Shown: positions 43,064 through 51,804, numbered from the stretch's first letter. The stretch: 64,000 nucleotides of DNA from an uncultured Oscillospiraceae bacterium (GCA_934446355.1 CAKSEC010000009.1:1-64000), one strand, 5' to 3'. Program-made: numbers and translations. The notes: generated from the sequence alone by a model not told the origin.

Positions 43064-44151
43064 CAGAGACCAATGGAAGCGGAACGACGCTCCGTGACCT
43101 TTTATCGCAGGGCAAGCAGAAAGGCAGCCTTACCACCAAGGAAATTACCGATGTCCTTGAGGAACTGAATTTCGACGCCGACCAGATAAACGGCATTTAT
43201 GAGGAACTTGACAGCCTTAATATCAAGATAGTTGACGACTACACAGCCGACCTTGACATTGAAAATCTGATAGATCTTGCCGAAACGGAAAGTTCAGATG
43301 AAAGCTATGACACAGACGGAATGCTTGCCGACGACTCAGTAAAGCTGTATCTGAAAGAGATCGGCCGCATTCCCCTGCTCACCACCGAGGAGGAAATAAA
43401 GCTTGCAGAGCGCATGGCGAACGGCGACCCCGCCGCAAAAAAGCGTCTTAGCGAAGCAAATCTCCGTCTTGTGGTCAGCATTGCGAAGAAGTATGTAAGA
43501 CGTGGAATGCAGTTCCTTGACCTGATACAGGAGGGTAATCTCGGTCTGATAAAGGCGGTCGATAAGTTCGATTACACAAAGGGATTCAAGTTCTCGACAT
43601 ACGCCACATGGTGGATACGGCAGTCTATCACCCGTGCGATAGCCGATCAGGCACGAACGATCCGTATACCGGTGCATATGGTCGAAACCATAACAAAGGT
43701 CAAGAAAATGCAGAGCCAGCTTCTCCACGAAAACGGCTATGAGCCGACAGAGGACGAAATAGCGGAAAAGCTCAATATGCCGCTGGACAAGGTCCGTGAG
43801 ATAATACGTATCGCACAGGACCCCGTGTCGCTTGAAACGCCCATAGGCGAGGAGGAGGACAGCCACCTCGGCGACTTCATTCCCGATGAGGACGCTCCCG
43901 CTCCCGCAGACGAGGCGTGCAACAGCGTACTGAAGCAGACACTCGGCGAGGTGCTTGACACGCTGACAGAGCGTGAAAAGCGGGTAATAATCCTGAGATT
44001 CGGGCTTATCGACGGCAGACAGCGCACGCTGGAGGAGGTCGGTCAGGAGTTTCAGGTGACCCGTGAAAGAATACGCCAGATCGAAACAAAGGCACTAAGA
44101 AAGCTCCGCCACCCGACAAGAAGCAAAAAACTAAAGGACTTTCTCGAATAA
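43060..44151 (+). CDS. rpoD: primary sigma factor RpoD (SigA)
   Basis: A 363-residue sigma-70 factor. An N-terminal region 1.1-like helical segment (KGSLTTKEITDVLEELNFDADQINGIYEEL) is followed by region 1.2 (DDSVKLYLKEIGRIPLLTTEEE), region 2 (RLVVSIAKKYVRRGMQFLDLIQEGN; FSTYATWWIRQSITRAIADQ), region 3, and region 4 with the -35-binding helix LEEVGQEFQVTRERIRQIE. It directs RNA polymerase to the TTGACA/TATAAT promoters seen throughout the window. Its start overlaps the dnaG stop. Confidence 0.97.
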   Translation: MTETNGSGTTLRDLLSQGKQKGSLTTKEITDVLEELNFDADQINGIYEELDSLNIKIVDDYTADLDIENLIDLAETESSDESYDTDGMLADDSVKLYLKEIGRIPLLTTEEEIKLAERMANGDPAAKKRLSEANLRLVVSIAKKYVRRGMQFLDLIQEGNLGLIKAVDKFDYTKGFKFSTYATWWIRQSITRAIADQARTIRIPVHMVETITKVKKMQSQLLHENGYEPTEDEIAEKLNMPLDKVREIIRIAQDPVSLETPIGEEEDSHLGDFIPDEDAPAPADEACNSVLKQTLGEVLDTLTEREKRVIILRFGLIDGRQRTLEEVGQEFQVTRERIRQIETKALRKLRHPTRSKKLKDFLE

Positions 44152-44204
44152 CTCATTTATTTTCTACATAATAAGATTACACCCCATAATGGAAAGGATA
44201 GATA

Positions 44205-45272
44205 ATGAGCAACTCAAAAGTTATCGACGAACTTCTCGACCACGGAAAGCATAACGGAAAACTCACGACCAAGGAAATCACCGACGCCATTGAAGAAATG
44301 GACATCGACGCAGAGCAGATAAACAAGCTTTATGACGATCTTGAAAGCAATAACATTGAAATAGTTGACGATATCGTTCCCGGCGACCTTGAGAATGCCC
44401 TTGACTACACCGAGGACGACAGCGACTATTCCTCCGAGGGCGGCGCGGTAGACGATCCGGTCAAGCTTCACCTCAAGGAAATAGGCAGGATACCGCTTCT
44501 CTCCGCCGAGGAGGAGATACAGCTTGCCGAAAAGATAAACTCCGGCGACCAGTACGCACGCGACAGGCTCATAGAGGCGAATCTAAGGCTCGTGGTCAGC
44601 ATTGCAAAGCACTTTGTAGGCAGAGGTATGCCGTTCCTTGACCTCATTCAGGAGGGCTATATCGGGCTTATCAAGGCGGTCGAGAAATTCGACCACACCA
44701 AGGGCTATAAGTTCTCGACATATGCGACATGGTGGATAAGACAGTCCATATCAAGGGCGATAGCCGATCAGGCAAGAACTATCCGTATACCCGTGCACAT
44801 GGTGGAAACCATCACCAAGGTCAAGAAAGCGCAGAATCAGCTTCTTCACCGCAACGGTCACGAACCGACTATCGAGGAGATAGCCAAGGAACTCAACATG
44901 ACTCCGGAGCGTGTTCGTGAGATAATCCGAATCGCACAGGACCCAGTTTCGCTCGAAGCGCCTGTCGGCGAGGAGGAGGACAGCTTCCTCGGCGACTTTA
45001 TCCCCGACGAGGACGCACCTGCGCCTATCGACACGGCTATGCAGTCGGTGTTCAAGGACGAACTGAACAAGGCTCTTGACACGCTGCCCGCACGTGAGCG
45101 TGACGTGCTCAAATTCCGCTATGGTATCGGCAGCGACCGCTCGCATACTCTTGAGGAGGTCGGCAGGGAGTTCAACGTGACCCGTGAGCGTATCCGCCAG
45201 ATTGAAGCAAAGGCGCTCAGGAAGCTTAGACAGCAGTCGAGAAGCAAGAATCTTAAAGTATTTCTTGATTAA
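44205..45272 (+). CDS. second primary-type sigma factor, tandem RpoD paralogue
   Basis: A 355-residue sigma factor with the same domain order as its neighbour, including the N-terminal KLTTKEITDAIEEMDIDAEQINKLYDDL segment, region 2 (YATWWIRQSISRAIADQARTIRIP) and region 4 (LEEVGREFNVTRERIRQIEAKAL). The -10- and -35-recognition helices are almost the same, so both should read the same promoters. Region 3 and the 4.1 entry (LPARERDVLKFRYGIGSDRSHT) differ more. It starts 53 bases after rpoD with a GGAAAGGA site. It is best seen as a tandem duplication, retained intact. Confidence 0.93.
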   Translation: MSNSKVIDELLDHGKHNGKLTTKEITDAIEEMDIDAEQINKLYDDLESNNIEIVDDIVPGDLENALDYTEDDSDYSSEGGAVDDPVKLHLKEIGRIPLLSAEEEIQLAEKINSGDQYARDRLIEANLRLVVSIAKHFVGRGMPFLDLIQEGYIGLIKAVEKFDHTKGYKFSTYATWWIRQSISRAIADQARTIRIPVHMVETITKVKKAQNQLLHRNGHEPTIEEIAKELNMTPERVREIIRIAQDPVSLEAPVGEEEDSFLGDFIPDEDAPAPIDTAMQSVFKDELNKALDTLPARERDVLKFRYGIGSDRSHTLEEVGREFNVTRERIRQIEAKALRKLRQQSRSKNLKVFLD

Positions 45273-45291
45273 TTAAGTAAATCAAAAATAC

Positions 45292-45336
45292 GCCCGCCGT
45301 GAGTTTTGGCTCATCGGCGGGCTTTATCTTTTTTAG
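45292..45336. terminator. bidirectional terminator between the second rpoD and lacI-type gene
   Basis: GCCCGCCG (45292-45299) pairs with CGGCGGGC (45315-45322), with an inner TGAG/CTCA extension; T-runs lie on both sides, serving both convergent genes. Confidence 0.88.
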
Positions 45337-45337
45337 C

Positions 45338-46369
45338 TTATGAGTTAATCAATCTCTTTACGCTCTCACGGCGGATAAGCTTTCCGGTGACGAGCGTTCT
45401 TCCCCTGCGGTAGTTCATATCACGTATCTTGTGCAGAATAATGTCTACTGCTTCTGCGCTCATCAGGCGGCTGTTTACGTCGATGGTCGTGAGCCGTGGG
45501 TTGCAGATGGTCGAGTAGATATGGTTGTCGTAACCTACGACGGACACGTCGTCAGGAATGGAATAGCCTGCGTTTTTAAGCTGGTTCACAAGCTTGTATG
45601 CGGTTTCGTCGCAGTTGCACACGAATGCGGTCGGCATATCGTTCGGGAGCGTAAATTCGGGGAAAATATCGCTTTCGTTCGCACGGTCGCCGATCACCCA
45701 ATCCTGCCGCAGCGGGATACGGTTTTCAAGAAGCGCCTTGTAATAGCCGAGATATCTGTCCTGAATGCTGCTTGTTGAACTTATGCTGCCAAGGAAGCCT
45801 ATGCGGCGGTGTCCGTTCTCTATAAGATGACTGGTCAGCATATACGAGCCGTAGAAGCTGTCAGAGAGCACAGCGTCAACGTCCTCCCTGCTGCCGTAGA
45901 AATCAAGGAACACGGTCGGCAGTTCGTGGCTCATCAGCCTGCTGATGTACTCGTCGGAAAGCTGACCAAGCACGATAAGTCCGTCTATCTTGTGGTCAAG
46001 CACGGAATTAGGCACTTCTTCAACTATGGAATTACCCTCCTTGTCCTTGTCGTTTATAACCTCCAGCATACCGTAATAATTCTGCTTCTGCAGCAGTTCT
46101 ACGATGTAGCGGTATACTATCCAGTAAAACGAACTTGCGTCGCTTATGAAGTGCTTTGCTACGATAATGCCAATGTTGTAGGTCAAACCATCCTTCGCCC
46201 CATGCGAGCCGGCGTGCACCCTATATCCCATCTCGGTGGCTTTTTGCTTTATGCGCTCACGCAGTTCGACGCTCACGCCGTCACGGTCGCCGAGCGCTTT
46301 TGATACAGTCACGGTGCTGACATTCATTACCTTAGCAATATCGCTCATGGTCACAGCTTTTTTAGTCAT
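45338..46369 (-). CDS. LacI-family transcriptional regulator
   Basis: A 343-residue regulator. The N-terminal LacI HTH reads MSDIAKVMNVSTVTVSKALGDRDGVS with hinge helix region RERIKQKATEMGYR, followed by a periplasmic-binding-like sensor domain (KIDGLIVLGQLSDEYI; TAFVCNCDETAYKL; VGYDN). Its ligand is probably a sugar. The ATG at 46369 follows AAAGGA and is preferred over one nine codons upstream. Candidate targets include the cre-like operator at 30229-30242; this is inference. It is monocistronic. Confidence 0.92.
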   Translation of the reverse strand: MTKKAVTMSDIAKVMNVSTVTVSKALGDRDGVSVELRERIKQKATEMGYRVHAGSHGAKDGLTYNIGIIVAKHFISDASSFYWIVYRYIVELLQKQNYYGMLEVINDKDKEGNSIVEEVPNSVLDHKIDGLIVLGQLSDEYISRLMSHELPTVFLDFYGSREDVDAVLSDSFYGSYMLTSHLIENGHRRIGFLGSISSTSSIQDRYLGYYKALLENRIPLRQDWVIGDRANESDIFPEFTLPNDMPTAFVCNCDETAYKLVNQLKNAGYSIPDDVSVVGYDNHIYSTICNPRLTTIDVNSRLMSAEAVDIILHKIRDMNYRRGRTLVTGKLIRRESVKRLINS

Positions 46370-46565
46370 AATTTTATCCTTTCGGGGTTTATTCAATTAA
46401 AAAGGTCACACTTATATTTTAAGTAATTTTGACGAATTTGTAAATTAGCTGATTAGACAAAATTTAGCCGGCTTTTTTAGCTATTATGACAGAGAATGCT
46501 TTGCAGTAACCAGAAATGACGCTTTTGAATAATATAAGGCAGATGAACGAAGCGGAGGTGACGGC

Positions 46566-46733
46566 ATGAGAAGGCAAAGAAAAAGGCGTAATCGCTGCGG
46601 ATTCGGCGCAGTTCTTGCAATTGCGGCGTTCTTCGGCGCAATAATGTGCTTCTCTTTCTTCTCGCTGAAGGTATTGCTTTTTGCTGTCGCATTCCTGCTT
46701 ATCTTCATCGGTATCTTTCTGCTCAGATTGTGA
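46566..46733 (+). CDS. small membrane protein upstream of spoVM
   Basis: A 55-residue protein: a very basic N-terminus (MRRQRKRRNR) followed by two hydrophobic segments (about 13-30 and 34-54). GGAGGTG lies six bases before the ATG. It ends 11 bases before spoVM on the same strand, so it is presumably co-expressed with it in the mother cell during sporulation. No domain is recognised; function unknown. Confidence 0.7.
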   Translation: MRRQRKRRNRCGFGAVLAIAAFFGAIMCFSFFSLKVLLFAVAFLLIFIGIFLLRL

Positions 46734-46744
46734 AAGGAGTACAT

Positions 46745-46834
46745 ATGAAGATCGTTGTGCTGAAAAGTCCGAAGTTTTTTGCAGGTCTGCTGAGAGCGTT
46801 TTTTGGTATCAAGAAGCAGCCGGTCGAGGAATGA
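46745..46834 (+). CDS. spoVM: stage V sporulation protein SpoVM
   Basis: A 29-residue amphipathic peptide, MKIVVLKSPKFFAGLLRAFF then GIKKQPVEE, matching SpoVM of Bacillus (similar length; K-x-P-K-F-x-x-G-x-x-R pattern). SpoVM recognises the curved forespore membrane and anchors the SpoIVA coat base. GAAAGGAG lies seven bases upstream. Its presence suggests that the organism can sporulate or descends recently from sporulating relatives. A terminator follows. Confidence 0.9.
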   Translation: MKIVVLKSPKFFAGLLRAFFGIKKQPVEE

Positions 46835-46842
46835 GAAAGCTT

Positions 46843-46874
46843 ATAGGGGAGAGCGTGGCTCTCCCCTATTATTG
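46843..46874 (+). terminator. terminator after spoVM
   Basis: A 12-base perfect stem, ATAGGGGAGAGC (46843-46854) with GCTCTCCCCTAT (46858-46869), followed by TATTGTAT; it lies between two convergent genes. Confidence 0.8.
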
Positions 46875-46885
46875 TATCAGCTGTA

Positions 46886-48295
46886 TCAGCCGCAGATATC
46901 CACAATAGCGCAGGCAAACAGCACTGCGTCACGCAGAAGTTCGTCCTCGGTGATGAATTCATCGCAGCCGTGCATATGGTAGTCAGTATCGCCACGCTCA
47001 ACGCCGAACGCCACGCCGCCCTCGACATCGTGGACATACGTTCCGCCGCCGATGGCTATGCAGTGACCCTGCTCGCCCTCGACTGCCGAATATACCTCCA
47101 GCAGCTTCTGCACGAACTCGCTGTCAGACGGCACGATATGCGGCTGCTCCTCGATATTCCTGCCGTAGCGCACCCCTGCCCTGTCAAGCGCCGCAGCAAG
47201 CGCCTGAACCACCTGTTCAAGCTTCATCGACACAGGGTAGCGTATATCAACGCAGCCCGAAATCTTTCCGTCACGCATTGAAAATTTGCTGAACGTCAGC
47301 GTCAGTGCGCCGGATTCTGCGTCCTCGTGCTTCAGTCCTGCGGAACTGCCGTCAGTTTCGCCGAACGGGAACTGCTTTTCAAGTCCACGCAGTATTTCAG
47401 CATCGCTGCCCTCTGCGAGCGGAAGCCTGTTCAGCACTGAAATAAGCGCAGTCAGCGCATTTACGCCGCACTGAGGCGTTGAAGCATGAGCCGGTACGCC
47501 CTTGCAGCTTATTGAAATATCGTCGCCCGCAGTCTGCTCAAAGGTGACCTCGGCGGGCATAGATACACCGGACAGCACGGACTCCACCTGCTGCGCAGAT
47601 ATGCCCCTGACTACTGCCGAAGCCTTATCCGGCACAGCGTTCGGAATACTGCCGCCCTCAAACGACACCACCGAGCCTGACTTATATTCGCCGAGTATGT
47701 CCGCACGGACCATTCCCTTTTCGATATTTATGACCGGAAAGCTGCCGTCCGGCGTGAACACCATTTCGGGCAGCCGGTGCGTGCGGCGGTATATTTCAAG
47801 GTCGCCGGAGCCGTTTTCCTCGTCCGTGCCGAAAAGCAGCCTTACGCCCTTGTTCAGCGGTATTCCGAGTTCCTTTACGCAGTACAGCGCATAGAGCGCC
47901 GCTGCGCACGGTCCTTTGTCGTCTATTGCGCCCCTGCCGAAAAGCTTTCCGTCACGGCGGGTCAGCTCAAACGGCGGATAACTCCACCCTGTGGGTTCGA
48001 CAGGCACAACGTCAAGATGGCACAGTATGCCCAGTGCGACATTGCCCGCCGGCGCATAATCTGCGCTTCCCATGACGTCATCGCAGCAGCCCGTCACAAA
48101 GCCGTGCTGACGGCATATCTCAAGCATTTTGTACAGCGCACGCCTCGGCTCTCTGCCGAATGGGGCGGCTGTCGCCGGCTCGCCCTTTACGCTGGGTATC
48201 TCGATAAGCTGGCGCAGCACCTCCAGCATTTCCTCTCGGTGGGAATATATAAAGTCGGTTATCTGCTGCTTATATGCGAAGCGTTCCATGCTCAT
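46886..48295 (-). CDS. M20-family dipeptidase (PepV/Sapep type)
   Basis: A 469-residue metallopeptidase that hydrolyses dipeptides in the cytoplasm. M20 landmarks are visible: LCHLDVVP (metal His-x-Asp), LFGRGAIDDKGP (bridging Asp), FGTDEENGSGDL (catalytic Glu-Glu), FTPDGSFPV, and a C-terminal metal His in IGGGTYVHD. The insertion between residues 190 and 340 is the lid domain of the PepV group. The ATG at 48295 follows a GAGGTAG site. Probably monocistronic. Confidence 0.9.
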   Translation of the reverse strand: MSMERFAYKQQITDFIYSHREEMLEVLRQLIEIPSVKGEPATAAPFGREPRRALYKMLEICRQHGFVTGCCDDVMGSADYAPAGNVALGILCHLDVVPVEPTGWSYPPFELTRRDGKLFGRGAIDDKGPCAAALYALYCVKELGIPLNKGVRLLFGTDEENGSGDLEIYRRTHRLPEMVFTPDGSFPVINIEKGMVRADILGEYKSGSVVSFEGGSIPNAVPDKASAVVRGISAQQVESVLSGVSMPAEVTFEQTAGDDISISCKGVPAHASTPQCGVNALTALISVLNRLPLAEGSDAEILRGLEKQFPFGETDGSSAGLKHEDAESGALTLTFSKFSMRDGKISGCVDIRYPVSMKLEQVVQALAAALDRAGVRYGRNIEEQPHIVPSDSEFVQKLLEVYSAVEGEQGHCIAIGGGTYVHDVEGGVAFGVERGDTDYHMHGCDEFITEDELLRDAVLFACAIVDICG

Positions 48296-48319
48296 TTTCT
48301 ACCTCGATTCTTTATTCTA

Positions 48320-48364
48320 TAAAATACCGCACTTGGTCTGATGTTATCATTCCCCCAAGTGCGG
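48320..48364 (-). terminator. terminator of the CobW-CobW-mtnA operon
   Basis: A 10-base perfect stem, CCGCACTTGG (48327-48336) with CCAAGTGCGG (48355-48364), with TATTTTAT following on the minus strand. Confidence 0.8.
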
Positions 48365-48376
48365 CGGGTATTCTCT

Positions 48377-49411
48377 TTATCTGCAAAGCTTTCTAAGCGA
48401 CTCGGAATAGGGATAGCGCGCTATTCCCCGCTCAGTTATTATCGCCGTGATAAGTTCTGCGTCAGTTACGTCAAACGCAGGATTCCAGCATTTCACGTCC
48501 GGCTCTGCGACAGGCTCTTTGAAGAACATCGACTTTATCTCGTCGCCGCTGCGCTCCTCTATCACGATATCTGCGCCGCTTTTGCAGGTGAAGTCTATCG
48601 TCGAGGTCGGGCAGAATACGTAAAACGGTATCTCGTGATATTTAGCGTTCACGGCAACTGAACGTGTGCCTATCTTGTTTGCGGTATCGCCGTTCGCCGC
48701 AACTCTGTCGCAGCCGACGAAGCACGCCTGTATCTTCCCCTGCTTCATCAGCATTGAAGCCGCACTGTCGCATATCAGCGTGGTATCCACCCCCGCATGA
48801 GAAAGCTCAAACGATGTCAGCCTTGCCCCCTGAAGCAGCGGGCGTGTTTCGTCGCAGTATGCGTGAAGCTTCCACCCACGCTCTGCAGCAAGAAGCAGCG
48901 TGCCAAGCCCTGTTCCGTATTCCACGGCGGCAAGCGCGCCGGCGTTGCAGTGGGTCAGTATGCCATAACCGTCACGAATGAGCGTCAGCCCATTCTCGGA
49001 TATCGCACGGCAGACCGCCTTGTCCTCCTCGCAGATGGCGTTACATTCACGCTTCAGTGCGGACAGCAGCGAATCTCGGCTGCCTGCAGTATTCTCAGCG
49101 CAGCGCAGCATTCTGCCGACCGCCCAGCTAAGATTCACCGCAGTCGGTCTTGACGATATCAGGTACTCCCCCGCCCTTTTCAATTCCGGCAGTATTTCCC
49201 CGGAAATAGACTGGGCGATAACGTACATTCCGAAGCCTGCGCATACCCCGATAGCGGGTGCGCCCCTTACTCTCAGCTTCTGGATAGCTTCAAATATCTG
49301 CTCTGCCGTTTCCAGCCTGAGATATTCTATGCGGTTGGGAAGCAGCGTCTGATCAAGTATCTCGACCGCTCTTTCGTCCGCCGATAATCTTACTGTATAG
49401 GGCTTCTCCAT
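48377..49411 (-). CDS. mtnA: S-methyl-5-thioribose-1-phosphate isomerase
   Basis: A 344-residue eIF2B-like isomerase converting methylthioribose 1-phosphate to methylthioribulose 1-phosphate in methionine salvage. Visible landmarks: RVRGAPAIGVCAGFG (substrate loop), THCNAGALA (catalytic Cys region), DETRPLLQGARLT, GCDRVAANGDTANKIGT (catalytic Asp), and YVFCPTSTIDF. No other salvage gene is adjacent. Its ATG overlaps the stop of the CobW-DUF1980 gene by one base, implying co-translation. Confidence 0.94.
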   Translation of the reverse strand: MEKPYTVRLSADERAVEILDQTLLPNRIEYLRLETAEQIFEAIQKLRVRGAPAIGVCAGFGMYVIAQSISGEILPELKRAGEYLISSRPTAVNLSWAVGRMLRCAENTAGSRDSLLSALKRECNAICEEDKAVCRAISENGLTLIRDGYGILTHCNAGALAAVEYGTGLGTLLLAAERGWKLHAYCDETRPLLQGARLTSFELSHAGVDTTLICDSAASMLMKQGKIQACFVGCDRVAANGDTANKIGTRSVAVNAKYHEIPFYVFCPTSTIDFTCKSGADIVIEERSGDEIKSMFFKEPVAEPDVKCWNPAFDVTDAELITAIITERGIARYPYSESLRKLCR

Positions 49412-50358
49412 CAGCTGAAATATACCAGCTCGCTTGCGGCGGGCTCCGTCGGCTTTATCTCAGCGGCTGCAAGCACGGGACCCTCGCCCTTATATGCAGA
49501 CTGCTTCTCTGAGATTATCTTTCCGGTGACCTCTACCCAGTCGCCGTTTACGAATTTGCCCTCATCAGGGGACTTCACCAGTATCCCGACCACCTGAATA
49601 TCGTCTGCACAGCAGGTCATGGCACGGCGTGAGATAACGAAATACCCCTTGGGTACGTTGCTTGCACGGAACACCATGCCGCGCACACGCACATTCCTGC
49701 CAAGGTAACGCTCGGTGCTGCTCATTACGTCGATATACCACAGTCCGAAATCGTCGTGGATAATGTCGATGGGATCGGCGTTCAGGTCGTAGGGCATTTC
49801 GTCGTCGCCCTGAAATCCCTGCTCGATAGTGCCGTCTGTGTATTCAAACATCATGTCTATCTTGGGATTGAGCGCCTTTATGCTGCGGCGCAGCGTCTTT
49901 TTATCGACTGCGTTCTTTTCGCAGCGGTTGAACACGACTATATCAGCGACCGAGAAATTATCCGACAGAAGCTGGCGCATATTGTTCATATACACCTGAT
50001 ACTTGGAATGGTCAACGAACATGAATATCTGGTAGAATATCCAGTCCTTCGGGGCTTTCTGCGCCATTGTGCGCAGGCTCCACATTCCGTTGTATTCAAG
50101 CATTATCTGGGTCGGTCTGTGTTTTTTAACGAGAACGGAAAGACTCTGTTCGTTGAAATCCTCCTCGTTCTCGATAAATTCCACCTCGGCTTTTGCAGCC
50201 TTGAGGATATCCGGTGCGTACTCCACCTCGCCCTCCTCGCAGGCGATTATCAGCGTGCGCTGACCTCTGGAAAACTGCTTATCGTTTATCGTGTCGAGAA
50301 TGAACGAAGTCTTGCCGCTCTCCAGAAAGCCGGTTATCATATATACCGGAAGTTCCAT
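49411..50358 (-). CDS. CobW-type GTPase fused to a DUF1980/YcgQ-like domain
   Basis: A 315-residue protein. Residues 1-195 are a G3E (CobW/COG0523) GTPase with Walker A GFLESGKTSFI and VVFNRCEKN, but the metal-binding C-x-C-C motif of the family is absent (EEGEVEY follows the second strand). Residues about 205-315 resemble the C-terminal domain of YcgQ/TIGR03943 proteins: RNVRVRGMVFRASN, FVISRRAMTCCADD, VVGILV. YcgQ usually pairs with a permease, so the fusion points to metal transport or sensing. ATG at 50358 is chosen for its AAAGGA spacing. Confidence 0.75.
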   Translation of the reverse strand: MELPVYMITGFLESGKTSFILDTINDKQFSRGQRTLIIACEEGEVEYAPDILKAAKAEVEFIENEEDFNEQSLSVLVKKHRPTQIMLEYNGMWSLRTMAQKAPKDWIFYQIFMFVDHSKYQVYMNNMRQLLSDNFSVADIVVFNRCEKNAVDKKTLRRSIKALNPKIDMMFEYTDGTIEQGFQGDDEMPYDLNADPIDIIHDDFGLWYIDVMSSTERYLGRNVRVRGMVFRASNVPKGYFVISRRAMTCCADDIQVVGILVKSPDEGKFVNGDWVEVTGKIISEKQSAYKGEGPVLAAAEIKPTEPAASELVYFS

Positions 50359-50442
50359 GAATATCACATTCCTTTCGATACGCGGACGCTGCCAGCCGCA
50401 CCGCCGGCGCAGCTGACAGATACGTCACGGCTCACGCAAAAA

Positions 50443-51639
50443 TCAAACTCCAAAGAGCTTCTTTATCTTTTCTTCCTCAAGCTTTGCGCCTATCACGCAC
50501 ATTCTGCCGGTAACGTCTGCAGGACCGGTGCGCACTTCGTATTCCTCAGGCACAAAGTCGAAGTGATACCACACGCCGTCCTCGCCTGCAACGATACCCT
50601 TTGCACGCAGAACTGAGCCGTATTCCTCGCCGGAAAGCTGTGACAGCGCATTTTCAAGCTCTGCCTTTGTGAACTTCTTCGCAGTTTCAACGCCGAAGTT
50701 GCTGAATACCTCATCGGCGTCGTGACCGTGGTGATGATGGTGATGTCCGCAGCCGCATTCCTCGTCGTGGTCGTGATGGTGGTGTTCGTGCTCATCGTCA
50801 TCGTGGTCATGATGGCAGCATTCGCCGTCATGGTGGTGGTGCTCATGCTCCTCGTCCTCATCGTGATGGTGGCAGCACTCGCCGTCGTGATGATGGTGCT
50901 CATGCTCCTCATCTTCATCATGATGATGGTGATGTTCGTGCTCGTCCTCATCATGGTGATGTTCATGTTCGTCGTCATGGTGATGGTGAGAATGTCCGCA
51001 TACAGGGCAGATGTCCTCGTCCTTGAGCAGTTCCTCTGCGAATGTGTTCTTTATCTCCATTGCTTCAAGTATCTGCTTGCCGTTGATGTCGTCCCACGGA
51101 GTGGTGACAATGGTTGCGTGCTCGTTAAGCTGGCGTATCATTGCAAGAGCCTCTGCAAGCTTGTCCTCAGAAAGCTTCTGCGAACGGCTGAGGATTATCG
51201 TCTTGGCGGTTTCGACCTGATTCTTGTAGAATTCGCCGAAATTCTTCATATACATCTTGATCTTCGTTGCGTCAACAACGGTGGTGTAGGTGTTCAGCAC
51301 TATCTCGTCGCTGTGGATATCCATTACTGCACGCAGTACGTCGGACAGCTTGCCTACGCCGGACGGCTCGATAAGGATACGGTCGGGGTGGAACTGCTCA
51401 AGCACCTGCGCCAGAGCCTTGCCGAAATCACCAACCAGCGAGCAGCAAATGCAGCCCTGATTCATTTCGGTGACCTGAATGCCGGCGTCCTTCATGAAGC
51501 CGCCGTCAATGCCTATCTCGCCAAATTCGTTCTCGATGAGCACAAGCTTTTTGCCTGCATATGCTTCTTTAAGAAGCTTCTTTATGAGCGTTGTTTTTCC
51601 TGCTCCGAGAAATCCGGAAAAAACATCTATCTTTGTCAT
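50443..51639 (-). CDS. CobW-type zinc GTPase with long histidine-rich metal-binding loop
   Basis: A 398-residue COG0523 GTPase: Walker A SGFLGAGKTTLIKK, the zinc-transfer motif GCICC (Cys63, Cys65, Cys66), and a C-terminal CobW_C domain. Between the domains (about 215-307) lies an expanded run of HEHHHH, HDGECC and HDEDEE repeats following CPVCGHSHHHH, which can hold many metal ions. Proteins of this kind act as zinc metallochaperones. The ATG at 51639 follows a GAGGG site; the longer frame upstream lacks one. It has its own promoter and leads a three-gene cluster. Confidence 0.9.
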   Translation of the reverse strand: MTKIDVFSGFLGAGKTTLIKKLLKEAYAGKKLVLIENEFGEIGIDGGFMKDAGIQVTEMNQGCICCSLVGDFGKALAQVLEQFHPDRILIEPSGVGKLSDVLRAVMDIHSDEIVLNTYTTVVDATKIKMYMKNFGEFYKNQVETAKTIILSRSQKLSEDKLAEALAMIRQLNEHATIVTTPWDDINGKQILEAMEIKNTFAEELLKDEDICPVCGHSHHHHDDEHEHHHDEDEHEHHHHHDEDEEHEHHHHDGECCHHHDEDEEHEHHHHDGECCHHDHDDDEHEHHHHDHDEECGCGHHHHHHGHDADEVFSNFGVETAKKFTKAELENALSQLSGEEYGSVLRAKGIVAGEDGVWYHFDFVPEEYEVRTGPADVTGRMCVIGAKLEEEKIKKLFGV

Positions 51640-51696
51640 AGTTGATACCCTCTTTCTTAAAATACAGCGCCTGTGAACAGGGGCTCCTAACATATT

Positions 51697-51725
51697 ATTT
51701 TAACACAATTCTGCTAATAAGTCAA
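51697..51725 (-). promoter_or_regulatory. promoter of the His-rich CobW gene
   Basis: Minus-strand TTGACT (51725-51720), 17-base spacer, TAAAAT (51702-51697). The leader contains an interrupted hairpin (AGC-CCTG / CAGG-GCT) followed by TATTTTA that might act in attenuation. No clear Zur box was seen. Confidence 0.65.
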
Positions 51726-51775
51726 GTGCTGATATATGCTCGTCAGCTGTTTTTATTGCGCTTTCACCCGACACC

Positions 51776-51804
51776 TTGACAAATGCGGAAAGATAGTGTA
51801 TAAT
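51776..51804 (+). promoter_or_regulatory. promoter of the flavoprotein pair
   Basis: Perfect TTGACA (51776-51781), 17-base spacer, perfect TATAAT (51799-51804). Confidence 0.85.

Noticed and set aside
50742..50998. Short tandem repeats resembling a CRISPR array
   Set aside because: The repeats are in frame and encode the histidine-rich loop of the CobW protein; there are no unique spacers and no cas genes.
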